Below are positions 36,607 to 45,122 of a DNA stretch of 64,000 nt, piece by piece. Source of the stretch: Novosphingobium fuchskuhlense (GTDB taxonomy: Bacteria; Pseudomonadota; Alphaproteobacteria; Sphingomonadales; Sphingomonadaceae); the NCBI RefSeq assembly GCF_001519075.1, contig NZ_KQ954246.1, positions 62,001 through 126,000 of the forward strand, read 5' to 3'. A model generated the notes under the pieces. The model was given only the letters and a program-made list of their open reading frames with translations, ran no database searches and was not told where the DNA came from. The position numbers and the translations under genes were made by a program. Within the stretch, counting starts at the first letter, position 1; each line of letters starts with the position of its first letter.

Positions 36607-37545
36607 ATGGAAACGCGCGCCAATCACATCTGGGTGGGCACCGTCACCCTGCTCCTCATGGCGGGGCTCGCGGCGCTGCTGATCTGGATCGCGCGGCTGA
36701 GCCAGCACGAGCAGAACGACTACGACATCTTCTTCAAGCAATCGGTCGATGGCGTCGCCAAGGGGTCGGAGGTGTCCTATTCCGGTGTCCCGGTGGGGCA
36801 GGTGAAGGAAATCACGCTGTGGGAAAAGGACCCCAGCTTCGTCCGCGTGCGTATCAAGGTCGATCGCAAGGTGCCGATCCTGCAGGGGACGACCGCCAGC
36901 CTGCAGGGCAGCTTCACCGGGGTTTCGACAATCCAGCTGTCCGGTGCGATCAAGGGGGCACCGCCGATTGCAGAGCCGGGGCCGGGGGGCGCACCGGTGA
37001 TCCCGACCAAGCGCAGCGGGCTGGGCGAGATCCTTTCGACCACGCCGCTGCTGCTCGAACGAATTGCGACATTGACCGAACGGCTGACGATGGTCCTTTC
37101 GGATCGCAACCAGAAGGCTTTTGCCAATATCCTTGCGCATACCGACCAGCTGACCGGCAATCTGGCGAGCGCTTCGCCCGAGGTGAAGAAGTCGCTGGAG
37201 GAGCTGCAGCTGACATTGCAGCAGGCGACAACCACGCTGGCCACGGTGGACCGGCTCGCCAGCTCGACCGATGCCTCGATCAACGATCCGGCCAATGGCC
37301 TTGCCAAGCAGCTGCGCGTCACGCTCAAATCCGCACAGGCGGCGGCGGATTCGCTGCAGGCGACGATGAACGAGGCCAAGCCTGCCGCCAAGCAGTTCAA
37401 CGACCGCACACTGCCCGCCTTCGAGGCCGCGCTGCGCGATATCGAGGCGACCTCGCGCTCGATCCGGGCGATGACCGACCAGATCGGCGAGCGCGGGATC
37501 ACCAGCGTCGTGGGAAGCCCCAAACTGCCGGACTACAAGCCATGA
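36607..37545 (+). CDS. MCE-domain substrate-binding protein, MlaD-type
   Basis: 312 residues: an N-terminal membrane anchor (WVGTVTLLLMAGLAALLIWI), the MCE domain (VDGVAKGSEVSYSGVPVGQV to about residue 125) and a long helical C-terminal region (about 150-300) that can form the channel-like helices seen in MCE assemblies. It carries lipids across the periplasm. It lies between the ATPase and the lipoprotein gene, 9 bp after the former. Confidence 0.93.
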   Translation: METRANHIWVGTVTLLLMAGLAALLIWIARLSQHEQNDYDIFFKQSVDGVAKGSEVSYSGVPVGQVKEITLWEKDPSFVRVRIKVDRKVPILQGTTASLQGSFTGVSTIQLSGAIKGAPPIAEPGPGGAPVIPTKRSGLGEILSTTPLLLERIATLTERLTMVLSDRNQKAFANILAHTDQLTGNLASASPEVKKSLEELQLTLQQATTTLATVDRLASSTDASINDPANGLAKQLRVTLKSAQAAADSLQATMNEAKPAAKQFNDRTLPAFEAALRDIEATSRSIRAMTDQIGERGITSVVGSPKLPDYKP

Positions 37546-38144
37546 ACGCCCGCACGACTCGCACCCCCATAGTCCTTGGCGCCCTGTCGCTCGTCCTGCT
37601 CACGGCCCTTTCCGGCTGCGTGCGGATCGGCAACACCAAGCCGCCCGCCACCTTCCTCACGCTCACGTCGGACGCAGCGCCGTCCGCAGGCGCGACCAGC
37701 AGCGGCACGCTGCGCGAGGCGACGGTGGTGCTGGAACCTTCGGCGGCAGCCTCGGTCTCGGTGCTGCGCGTTCCGGTGCAGATCGATGCGGCCAACGTGG
37801 CCTATATCAAGGGCGCGCAGTGGGTCGAGCGGCCCAGCCGGGCGTTCCAGCACCTCCTGGCCGATACGCTGCGCGCACGGGGCAAGGGTCTGGTGATCGA
37901 GACGGAACGCGGCACCGTCGGCACCCGCATCGGTGGCCAGTTGCTCGCCATGGGCTTCGATGTCCGGACCCGTTCGGCTGTGGTGCGCTTCGATGCGATG
38001 AAGTGGCGACCTGACGGCCGGATCGAGACGCGGCGGTTCGAAAGCACGGTGTCCGGCGTCGATCCAGAACCCGATGCGATCGGACCCGCGCTCAACCAGG
38101 CCGCCAACAAGGTAGCGGGTGAGGTCGCGGACTGGGTGGGCTAG
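37542..38144 (+). CDS. ABC-type transport auxiliary lipoprotein (PqiC/DUF330-like)
   Basis: 200 residues with a lipoprotein signal (VLLTALSGCVRIG) and the auxiliary-lipoprotein domain: VVLEPSAAASVSVLRVPVQI and WVERPSRAFQHLLADTLRA. It probably forms the outer-membrane end of the MCE transporter in place of MlaA. Its ATG overlaps the MlaD-type stop as ATGA. No mlaC-like gene follows. Confidence 0.85.
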   Translation: MNARTTRTPIVLGALSLVLLTALSGCVRIGNTKPPATFLTLTSDAAPSAGATSSGTLREATVVLEPSAAASVSVLRVPVQIDAANVAYIKGAQWVERPSRAFQHLLADTLRARGKGLVIETERGTVGTRIGGQLLAMGFDVRTRSAVVRFDAMKWRPDGRIETRRFESTVSGVDPEPDAIGPALNQAANKVAGEVADWVG

Positions 38145-38836
38145 CCCCGCGCCAGCGCGGCAAAGCGGGCCGCAGCCGCGAAGGCGGCATGGCGGCGGGC
38201 GCGGCGGGCCTGGGCTTCCTCGTCCTTGCCCCAGAGCTCGGCCTGCCAGTCCTCTTCAAGATTGGCCGCATCCCACAGCGCGTCCACATCCGCACCCGGT
38301 TCGACAGCCATCAGCCCCAGCACCAACGAGGCGGCGAGCGAGGTGGTGGTCTTCACGGCGGCGAGGGTGAAGCCGTCGCGGCTCTCCAGATCCTCGCGCA
38401 GGCGGGCCAGCGTTTGATCGGGCTGCGGGCGGTGCATGATCCCGGCGACGCGCACGAATTGCACCTGCCAGCGCGCTTCGGCGGCGGTCAGCAGCGGATC
38501 CCACACCGCGCGCTGGCGGATGCCGAGCGCTTCGTCCGGTTCTGCGCGGTAGCACAGTGTGTCGGTCTCGGCGTAAGGGATAAGCTCGTCGACGACCGCC
38601 GCCTTGCCGGGGACGATCACGTCGAGCGCGTAGTCGGCGAGATCGCGGAAAACGAAACGGGCGGGATCGATCTCCTCGCCCTGGCCGGACCATTCGGCGG
38701 CGAGCGCCTCTGCCAGCGGAGCGGTGGGGACGATCTGTGCGCGCCCGCCGACGGTGCGCAAGGGGCGGCCATCCAGCATGACCCGGAAGCCGGTGCCACC
38801 GGCGGCGACGGTGACGGCCTTGTAGAACCGCTTCAC
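38141..38836 (-). CDS. ATP12-family F1-ATPase assembly chaperone
   Basis: 231 residues with the ATP12 domain: MKRFYKAVTVAAGGTGFRV at the start, YAETDTLCYRA near residue 88 and VKTTTSLAASLVLGLMAVE near 160. ATP12 binds the F1 alpha subunit before assembly. Its stop overlaps the stop region of the convergent lipoprotein gene by 4 bases. It is the last gene of a leftward operon of six overlapping genes that starts with crcB. Confidence 0.92.
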   Translation of the reverse strand: MKRFYKAVTVAAGGTGFRVMLDGRPLRTVGGRAQIVPTAPLAEALAAEWSGQGEEIDPARFVFRDLADYALDVIVPGKAAVVDELIPYAETDTLCYRAEPDEALGIRQRAVWDPLLTAAEARWQVQFVRVAGIMHRPQPDQTLARLREDLESRDGFTLAAVKTTTSLAASLVLGLMAVEPGADVDALWDAANLEEDWQAELWGKDEEAQARRARRHAAFAAAARFAALARG

Positions 38837-39063
38837 GGACGGCTTTTCCAGCGCCGCGCGAGGAACACGGGCGCCGCGAAGAAATCGACAAGACCGGCGC
38901 CGACCAGCACATAGCCAAGAGCTTCGGGCAGTTTTGGCATCCAGCCGATCTTTCCGGAAATGATCAGCACGCCCGCAAAGGCGAGCATGGCGCCCGCAAG
39001 CCGCACCATTTGCAGCACTGCAAAGCGCACGGCGGCGGGATCCTTCCCCGTGGTCTCGTTCAT
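38833..39063 (-). CDS. Small two-helix membrane protein
   Basis: 76 residues with two hydrophobic segments (about residues 21-36 and 47-68) joined by a GKIGWMPKLPEA loop. No named family is recognised. Start and stop overlap both neighbours by 4 bases, so it is clearly part of the operon. The role is unknown. Confidence 0.75.
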   Translation of the reverse strand: MNETTGKDPAAVRFAVLQMVRLAGAMLAFAGVLIISGKIGWMPKLPEALGYVLVGAGLVDFFAAPVFLARRWKSRP

Positions 39064-39722
39064 TCCATGCCCTTCAACAGCAGGCGCAGTTCGGCGATCG
39101 AACCGGCCACTGCCTCGGCTCCGGCCTCGACCAGTTCGCGCGGGTGGTGATAGCCCCAGTCCACACCGATCGCGCGGACTCCTGCGTTGACGGCCATGGC
39201 CATGTCGAACGCGGTATCGCCGATCATCGCGGTCTCGCTGGCGGCCGCGCCGCTTTCGGCAAGGCAGGCCTCGATCATGCTGGGATGGGGCTTCGACGGA
39301 TGGCGGTCCGCCGTCTGCAAGGTGATGAAGTGCCCGGCAAGGCCGTGCGAATCAAGGCAATGCGCGAGGCCGCGGTCGCTCTTGCCGGTGGCCACGCCGA
39401 GCAGCCAGCCTGCGCCCGCCAGCTCTTCGATCAGGCCGGCAATGCCGTCATAAAGCGGTTCGGCCACCTGCCCTGCCATGCGGCGCTCGCGGAAGGCATC
39501 GCGGTAGAGCTGGGCGAGCATCGCATGGTCGTCTGCCGTGGCGTCGGGGCGCAGGCGGCGCATGGCCTCGGGCAGGGAGAGGCCGACGACCCGGCGGGTG
39601 GCATTTCGGTCGGGCGGCGTGAACCCCGCAGCTTCGAACGCTGCGTCCATCGCCGCACAGATATCGGCCTGGCTGTCGACCAGCGTGCCGTCGCAATCGA
39701 AGATGGCAAGCCGCAGGGTCAT
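39060..39722 (-). CDS. HAD-family phosphatase, phosphoglycolate-phosphatase-like
   Basis: 220 residues with IFDCDGTLVDSQADI (nucleophile Asp), a helical cap, VATGKSDRGL (Ser/Thr motif II), KPHP region Lys and MIGDTAFDMAMA (acidic motif IV). It removes phosphate from a small metabolite, phosphoglycolate being the usual guess for this subgroup. ATG 39722 overlaps the PaiB-like stop as ATGA. Confidence 0.9.
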   Translation of the reverse strand: MTLRLAIFDCDGTLVDSQADICAAMDAAFEAAGFTPPDRNATRRVVGLSLPEAMRRLRPDATADDHAMLAQLYRDAFRERRMAGQVAEPLYDGIAGLIEELAGAGWLLGVATGKSDRGLAHCLDSHGLAGHFITLQTADRHPSKPHPSMIEACLAESGAAASETAMIGDTAFDMAMAVNAGVRAIGVDWGYHHPRELVEAGAEAVAGSIAELRLLLKGME

Positions 39723-40321
39723 TGGCCGAACTGCTCCATCAGTGCGGCGAGGGCGAGCTTGCCTTCGCCCTTCAGCCCCTCGACCACCCGCGCCCGCTCC
39801 TCGGTAGGTTTGTTCTGCGAGAGCTTTACCGTGGGACGCCATGCCTCGACCGTCAGCTCGAAGCCGACGATCATGTCCATCATGCGCTCGCGCTTGTTCC
39901 GAGCCATCTTGTCCATGGTCCACGGCATGCCTTCGGTCACGCGCGCCTCATGGTGGGTGGAAACCGCATCGAGTAGCGCGTGGAGGCCGTCCCGGTCCAT
40001 CCGCCGCACGGGGCCTTCCATTTCGAGAGCGAGGTAGTTCCACGTCGGCACCTGATCGGGCTCGCCGTACCAGCGTGCCGAGATATAGCCGTCCGGTCCG
40101 TTCACCACGGCGAGCGCCCGTGCGCCATCGAGGTGGCGGGTCAGCGCATTGCCCAGCGCAAGATGAAAGCGCAGCGTGCCCGCGTCCGTCAGCAGTAGCG
40201 GCACATGGGCCACGCGCGGGCCGTCCGGCGTGGTCAGAAACACCATGCCGAAGCCGGTTTCCTCGATCAGCGCCGCATGGAGCACGCGGTCATCGCTGCG
40301 GAAGGCGGGATTGGGATGCAT
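39719..40321 (-). CDS. PaiB-family FMN-binding protein
   Basis: 200 residues with the PaiB/FMN-binding split-barrel pattern: MHPNPAFRSDD at the start, HVPLLL, HLALGNALTRHLDG, AVVNGPDGYISARWYG, VPTWNYLALEMEG. PaiB was first described as a repressor in Bacillus, but most members are flavin-binding proteins of unknown role. No DNA-binding motif is visible. It sits between the pseudouridine synthase and the HAD gene. Confidence 0.9.
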   Translation of the reverse strand: MHPNPAFRSDDRVLHAALIEETGFGMVFLTTPDGPRVAHVPLLLTDAGTLRFHLALGNALTRHLDGARALAVVNGPDGYISARWYGEPDQVPTWNYLALEMEGPVRRMDRDGLHALLDAVSTHHEARVTEGMPWTMDKMARNKRERMMDMIVGFELTVEAWRPTVKLSQNKPTEERARVVEGLKGEGKLALAALMEQFGQ

Positions 40322-41706
40322 CAGGCCTTCGGGCTCCGGCGCGGCGCCCCGCTTGTCCCACCCCTGCCAGTGCCACTTTTGCCGGCGGGGGGCTTGCCGC
40401 CGCCACTCTTGCCCGGCGCCGGTGCACGGCGCACGGGCTTGCCGCCATTGGCGCTGCGCTCGGCCGCATTGCGTTCAGCCGAGGCGCGCCCGGCCGAGGC
40501 GCGGGCGAGCGCGGTGCCGGTCGGTGCCTTGCTGCCCGGGCCCTTCTTCACACCCGCGCGCGGCTTCGGTGCGGCGCGGCCGCTGGGCGGGGCATCGATG
40601 CGCTTGTGGCGCTCACCGCGGCGTTCCTTGCGGTATTCCTTGGCGTGGGCCTTGGCGGCGCGCTTCTCGATCACCTTGTCCGGGATCAGCTTGACCGGTT
40701 CCAGCGGAAGGTCGCCGTCGGCTTCCTCGAAGCCCAGCTGTGCCATGGTTGCCGCGAAGTGATCGGGCAGAGGCGCGGTCACGTCGAGGAGGTCGCCCTC
40801 GGGATGCTCGATCCGCAGGCGGCGCGCGTGAAGGTGCATCTTGCGGCTGATCGAACCGGTCAGGAACGCAGCTTGCCCGCCGTACTTGCCGTCGCCGACG
40901 ATGGGATGACCAATCGCGGCCATGTGGACGCGCAGCTGGTGGGTGCGCCCCGTCAGTGGCTGGAGTTCGACCCAGCACGCGGCATTGCCCGCGCGGCCGA
41001 TCACGCGGTAGCGGGTGCGGGCAGACTGGCCGTGCTCGCTCTCGTCGACCATCATCTTCTCGCCGCCGGTGCCTGGCTGCTTGGCGAGGGGGAGTTCGAT
41101 CAGGCCGTCCTTGATATCGGGCACGCCGGTGATCAGCGCCCAGTAGATCTTCCGCGCGCTGCGCCCCGAAAAGCGCTTCGAGAAGAACGCCGCACTGCCG
41201 GGTGTGCGGGCGATGAGCAGGACGCCCGAGGTGTCCTTGTCGAGCCGGTGGACAAGCCGCGGGCGCGGGCTCTTTTCCTCTGCATAGGCGTCAAGCAGGC
41301 CGTCGACATGCTCGTGCGTGCCGCTGCCGCCTTGCGTCGCGAGGCCCGGCGGCTTGTTGAGAACGATGGCGGCGCGGTCCTGCGTGAGCACCATGCTTTC
41401 GGCAAGAGCGATCTGGTCCTCGTTCAGCGGTTTCCTGACCCGCGTGCCCTTGATCCCGGCAGGTGCACTGCCTCCCGGCGGCACGCGCAGGATCTGGCCC
41501 TTTTCGAGCCGCGTATCGACATCGGCGCGCTTGCCATCCACGCGCAGCTGGCCGGTGCGCGCCCAGCGGGAGACGGTGGCGAAACCGACCGCCGGCAGGT
41601 TGCGCTTGAACCAGCGGTCGAGCCGTACGCCGTCATCGTCCTTGCCGACGGTGAACTGGCGGACATCATCCGCGTTGCTGCTGCCGTTCATGTCGGTGCC
41701 GCTCAT
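40321..41706 (-). CDS. RluA-family pseudouridine synthase with long basic tail
   Basis: 461 residues: an N-terminal S4 RNA-binding domain (VRLDRWFKRNLPAV, then GQLRVDGKRADV), the catalytic domain with HRLDKDTSGVLLIA (Asp nucleophile near residue 146) and GRTHQLRVHMA, then from about residue 330 a tail rich in Lys, Arg, Ala and Gly. Family members are usually near 320 residues, so the tail is an extension of about 130. It modifies uridines in 23S rRNA, of RluC type most likely. Confidence 0.92.
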   Translation of the reverse strand: MSGTDMNGSSNADDVRQFTVGKDDDGVRLDRWFKRNLPAVGFATVSRWARTGQLRVDGKRADVDTRLEKGQILRVPPGGSAPAGIKGTRVRKPLNEDQIALAESMVLTQDRAAIVLNKPPGLATQGGSGTHEHVDGLLDAYAEEKSPRPRLVHRLDKDTSGVLLIARTPGSAAFFSKRFSGRSARKIYWALITGVPDIKDGLIELPLAKQPGTGGEKMMVDESEHGQSARTRYRVIGRAGNAACWVELQPLTGRTHQLRVHMAAIGHPIVGDGKYGGQAAFLTGSISRKMHLHARRLRIEHPEGDLLDVTAPLPDHFAATMAQLGFEEADGDLPLEPVKLIPDKVIEKRAAKAHAKEYRKERRGERHKRIDAPPSGRAAPKPRAGVKKGPGSKAPTGTALARASAGRASAERNAAERSANGGKPVRRAPAPGKSGGGKPPAGKSGTGRGGTSGAPRRSPKA

Positions 41707-42122
41707 GCCGCCACCCGCATCAGCCAGAGGCCTGCAAACAGCGCGGCAAAGCCGGCCACCAGCGAAAGCGTGACATACGCTGCCGCCAGCCCCAGCGCAC
41801 CGCGTTCGACGAACAGCGCAAATTCCAGCGCGAAGGAGGAGAACGTCGTGAAGCCGCCGAGCACGCCGACGCCGAGCAGCAGCCGCCAGGGCTCACCCCC
41901 GGTGCCATGGCGCGCCAGCCAGCCGACGAGGATGCCCATGGCGGCACTGCCCAGCACGTTGACCGTAAGCGTCGCCCAGGGAAAGGCGCTTGCGGCGACG
42001 GGGCCGAAGGCTGCCATGAAAAGGCGGCCGGTCTGGTGGCGGAGCCATGCGCCAAGCGCGCCGCCCGCGGCGACGGCAAGACCCGGGGGGGCACTGGAAA
42101 GCAGAGGTATAGCGGTTGTCAT
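41703..42122 (-). CDS. crcB: Fluoride exporter CrcB/Fluc
   Basis: 139 residues, four membrane segments, with GALGAWLRH, TLTVNVLGSAAMGIL (Asn of the channel) and GFTTFSSFALE. It forms a dimeric fluoride channel. It leads the operon and overlaps the next gene as ATGA. I looked for a fluoride riboswitch in the 209 bp upstream and did not find one. Confidence 0.93.
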   Translation of the reverse strand: MTTAIPLLSSAPPGLAVAAGGALGAWLRHQTGRLFMAAFGPVAASAFPWATLTVNVLGSAAMGILVGWLARHGTGGEPWRLLLGVGVLGGFTTFSSFALEFALFVERGALGLAAAYVTLSLVAGFAALFAGLWLMRVAA

Positions 42123-42209
42123 TGGGCAAGCCCCTAACGCAGCCTTGTCTCAAATGCACGAGATTGCTTGCCTTGGTGGGGCGCTTTTGGTAGCGGGCGC
42201 CGCGGGAGA

Positions 42210-42299
42210 GCCGATCCGTTCGGATTCGGCGCGTTTTCTATTTCTGCCATCTCCGGATGGCTCCTGAAACAAATCAAGGTGACTCCCGCTCCGTGCGGG
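42210..42299 (+). promoter_or_regulatory. Structured leader of rpsU: three hairpins
   Basis: Hairpin 1 (GCCGATCCG at 42210-42218 with CGGATTCGGC at 42221-42230, one bulge) is followed by GCGTTTTC, as in a terminator. Hairpin 2 pairs GCCATC (42246-42251) with GATGGC (42256-42261) around TCCG. Hairpin 3 pairs CCCGC (42285-42289) with GCGGG (42295-42299). No rightward gene ends here, so hairpin 1 is either an attenuator for rpsU or the end of a small RNA. Confidence 0.45.
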
Positions 42300-42331
42300 C
42301 TCTCGCCATCAGCATTGAGGTGTAGCGGTTT

Positions 42332-42538
42332 ATGCAAATTCTCGTTCGCGACAACAATGTCGACCAGGCCCTTCGCGCGCTCAAGAAGAAGCTGCAGCGT
42401 GAGGGCGTGTACCGCGAGATGAAGCTGCGCCGTCACTTTGAAAAGCCTTCGGAAAAGCGCGCCCGTGAAAAGGCTGCCGCTGTCCGCCGCGCCCGCAAGA
42501 TGGAGCGCAAGCGGCTTGAGCGCGACGGCGGCAAGTAA
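42332..42538 (+). CDS. rpsU: Ribosomal protein S21
   Basis: 68 residues: [20 protein letters not shown] at the start, then [20 protein letters not shown] and a Lys/Arg-rich end. This is standard bS21 of the small ribosomal subunit, involved in initiation. It is monocistronic with its own terminator and a structured leader. The 209-bp gap before it holds the hairpins. Confidence 0.97.
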   Translation: MQILVRDNNVDQALRALKKKLQREGVYREMKLRRHFEKPSEKRAREKAAAVRRARKMERKRLERDGGK

Positions 42539-42603
42539 GCTGCTGCGGGGGCGCTTGATGCTGCCCCTTAGCCTCTTGCGATAAGGGTCCGGCTGGGCCA
42601 AGA

Positions 42604-42628
42604 GGGCGCCGTATCTGCGGCGCCCTTT
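42604..42628 (+). terminator. Rho-independent terminator after rpsU
   Basis: Perfect 8-bp stem GGGCGCCG (42604-42611) with CGGCGCCC (42618-42625), 6-nt loop, followed by TTTCGCTT. It lies 66 bp after the rpsU stop. Confidence 0.8.
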
Positions 42629-42706
42629 CGCTTGTCCGGCCTTGTGCCGGCGTCCGCGCAGGGCATGACATGGAGCCGTTCCGCCGGCTCCGCAAAAGGG
42701 GAAGAC

Positions 42707-43252
42707 ATGTCGGAAATCACCCGCGTTCCGCTCCAGCCGGTCGGCAAGGGATCGCTTACCCGCATCTGGATCGGCGTGATTCTCGCCCTGCTGATTGCGG
42801 CGAGTGCGGCCTGGGCTGTGCGATATCAGGGCCTTGTCATTGAAACGCTCAAGGCCGGTGAGGGCCCGTCCCCGACGGCGGGCGACATCGTGCTTGTCAA
42901 CTATGTCGGGCACCTCGCCAGCGGCAAGGAATTCGAGCGCGCCCAGCGGGCTGCCTTTCCTGTCGACGGTGTGATCCCGGGCTGGAGCAAGGGGCTGCAG
43001 AATATGCAGCGCGGCGGCAAGTACAAGCTGATGATCCCAGCGGCCATGGCCTATGGCGCGCAGGAGCAGAAGAACCCCTCGACCGGCGAAGTGGTGATCC
43101 CCGCGAACAGCGACCTCACCTTCGAAGTCGAACTGCTCGATTTCAAGAGCGCGGCCGAGCTCGAGCAGCGCCGCCAGGAGCTCCAGCAACGGCAGCAGCT
43201 CGGCAGCGACCCGCGGGGCGGTGCCGGCGCTGAAAGCATGCCGCAGCCCTGA
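42707..43252 (+). CDS. Membrane-anchored FKBP-type peptidyl-prolyl isomerase
   Basis: 181 residues: one N-terminal membrane segment (IWIGVILALLIAASAAWAV), then an FKBP domain (GDIVLVNYVGHLASGKEFERA, PVDGVIPGWSKGLQNMQRG, YGAQEQ, IPANSDLTFEVELLD) and a Gln/Glu-rich tail. It speeds proline isomerisation of periplasmic proteins. ATG 42707 is chosen; an open frame upstream overlaps the rpsU terminator. Confidence 0.92.
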   Translation: MSEITRVPLQPVGKGSLTRIWIGVILALLIAASAAWAVRYQGLVIETLKAGEGPSPTAGDIVLVNYVGHLASGKEFERAQRAAFPVDGVIPGWSKGLQNMQRGGKYKLMIPAAMAYGAQEQKNPSTGEVVIPANSDLTFEVELLDFKSAAELEQRRQELQQRQQLGSDPRGGAGAESMPQP

Positions 43253-43319
43253 TCGTTCCTTACTTCGCCGGAGGGAGCGGCCCCGCTCTCTCCGGCCCAG
43301 TTCCTAGCGAAAGAATGCC

Positions 43320-43622
43320 ATGTCCGTAGACACCGCCACGGTGGCCAGGATCGCCTCGCTGGCCCGCATCAAGGTGACCGATGAGGAGATCGCGGCGATG
43401 GTGCCCGAACTCAACGGAATCCTCGCGTGGGTCGAACAGCTCGGCGAAGTGAACGTCGAAGGCATCGCGCCGATGACGGCGGTGATCCCCAACAAGCAGC
43501 GCCTGCGCGACGATGTGATCGGTGCCGATCCGCTGACCGGCGGGGATGTCCGCGACAAGGTGCTCTCCAACGCGCCTGCCGGTGAACACGGCTTCTTCGG
43601 CGTGCCCAAGGTGATCGAGTGA
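43320..43622 (+). CDS. gatC: Asp/Glu-tRNA amidotransferase subunit C
   Basis: 100 residues with the GatC pattern [25 protein letters not shown] at the start (quoted in part), [11 protein letters not shown] and a C-terminal [19 protein letters not shown]. GatC stabilises GatA and GatB. First of gatCAB; its TGA overlaps the gatA ATG by one base. Confidence 0.95.
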   Translation: MSVDTATVARIASLARIKVTDEEIAAMVPELNGILAWVEQLGEVNVEGIAPMTAVIPNKQRLRDDVIGADPLTGGDVRDKVLSNAPAGEHGFFGVPKVIE

Positions 43623-45121
43623 TGAGCGAACTGACTGACCTTGGCGTCGCCGCGATCCGCGAAGGCGTGGCGAAAGGCGATTTTACTGCCGTCGAAGTGG
43701 CAGGTGCGTTCAACGCAGCCGTCGCCGAAGCGCAGCCTGCGCTCAATGCCTTCATCACGCTGACGCCCGAGAAGGCGCTTGAAGCGGCCGCCGCTGTCGA
43801 TGCGGATCGCGCGGCCGGCAAGGCGCTGGGCAAGATGGCTGGCGTGCCGATCGGCATGAAGGACCTGTTCGCGACGACGGGCACGAAGACCACCGCCGCC
43901 TCGAACATCCTCGGCACCTTTGTGCCGCCTTACGAATCGACCGTTTCGCAGAAGCTGTGGGATGCCGGCGCGGGCATGCTCGGCAAGCTCAATCTCGACC
44001 AGTTCGCGATGGGCTCCTCGAACGAGACGAGTGCGTTCGGCAACGTCATTTCTCCGTGGCGCCGCGAAGGCAGTGATGCGCAGATGGCCCCCGGCGGCTC
44101 TTCGGGCGGCTCGTCTGCTGCGGTCTCGGCGCGCATTGCCCCTGCAGCGACGGGCACCGACACTGGCGGTTCGATCCGCCAGCCCGCCGCCTTTACCGGT
44201 ATCTCGGGCATCAAGCCGACCTATGGCCGCTGCTCGCGCTGGGGCATCGTCGCTTTCGCCTCCAGCCTCGATCAGGCGGGACCGATGGCGCGCGATGTGC
44301 GCGACTGCGCGATCATGCTTGAAGCGATGGCCGGCTTCGATCCCAAGGATTCGACCAGCCTCGACATGCCGGTGCCGGAATGGGAAGCCAGCCTTAACGC
44401 CGACCTGCGCGGCAAGAAGGTGGGCATCCCCCGCGAATACCGCATGGACGGGATGGACGCCGATGTCGCCCGCGTGTGGGACGAAGGCATTGCCTGGCTC
44501 AAGGACGCGGGTGCCGAGATCGTCGACATCAATCTCGCGCACACCAAGTATGCGCTCCCCGCCTACTACATCATCGCCCCCGCCGAAGCCTCGTCCAACC
44601 TCGCGCGCTATGACGGCGTACGCTATGGCCTGCGCGATCTGCCGCCCAAAGAATCGGCAAGGGGCGCGGGCCTGCAGGACATGTACGCCGCGACGCGCGC
44701 CGCCGGGTTCGGCGCGGAAGTGCGCCGCCGTATCCTGATCGGTACCTATGTGCTCTCGGCAGGCTTCTACGATGCCTATTACACGCAGGCTCAGAAGGTC
44801 CGCACGCTGATCAGCCGCGACTTCATGGACGCGTTCCAGACCGTCGATGTCATCCTCGCCCCCACCGCGCCGACTGCGGCCTTCGGGCTTGGCGAGATGG
44901 TGAGTGATCCGCTGGCGATGTACCTCAACGACGTGTTTGCCGTGCCCGCCTCGCTGGCCGGCCTGCCCGCCATGTCGGTGCCCGCCGGGCTCGACCGGCA
45001 GGGCCTGCCGCTAGGGCTCCAGCTGATCGGCCGCCCGTTCGACGAACAGGGCGTGCTCGATGCGGGTCTCGCGATCGAAGCCCGCGCGGGGTTCACCGCG
45101 CGTCCGGCGAAGTGGTGGTAA
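43622..45121 (+). CDS. gatA: Asp/Glu-tRNA amidotransferase subunit A
   Basis: 499 residues of the amidase-signature family: the catalytic Lys lies in VPIGMKDLF, and the Ser-cisSer pair in the glycine/serine stretch [16 protein letters not shown] followed by [11 protein letters not shown]. It releases ammonia from glutamine for GatB. ATG 43622 is preferred to GTG 43619. Second of gatCAB. Confidence 0.97.
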   Translation: MSELTDLGVAAIREGVAKGDFTAVEVAGAFNAAVAEAQPALNAFITLTPEKALEAAAAVDADRAAGKALGKMAGVPIGMKDLFATTGTKTTAASNILGTFVPPYESTVSQKLWDAGAGMLGKLNLDQFAMGSSNETSAFGNVISPWRREGSDAQMAPGGSSGGSSAAVSARIAPAATGTDTGGSIRQPAAFTGISGIKPTYGRCSRWGIVAFASSLDQAGPMARDVRDCAIMLEAMAGFDPKDSTSLDMPVPEWEASLNADLRGKKVGIPREYRMDGMDADVARVWDEGIAWLKDAGAEIVDINLAHTKYALPAYYIIAPAEASSNLARYDGVRYGLRDLPPKESARGAGLQDMYAATRAAGFGAEVRRRILIGTYVLSAGFYDAYYTQAQKVRTLISRDFMDAFQTVDVILAPTAPTAAFGLGEMVSDPLAMYLNDVFAVPASLAGLPAMSVPAGLDRQGLPLGLQLIGRPFDEQGVLDAGLAIEARAGFTARPAKWW

Positions 45122-45122
45122 G

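Noticed and set aside
42123..42331. Fluoride riboswitch before crcB
   Set aside because: The conserved riboswitch segments were not found on the crcB strand.
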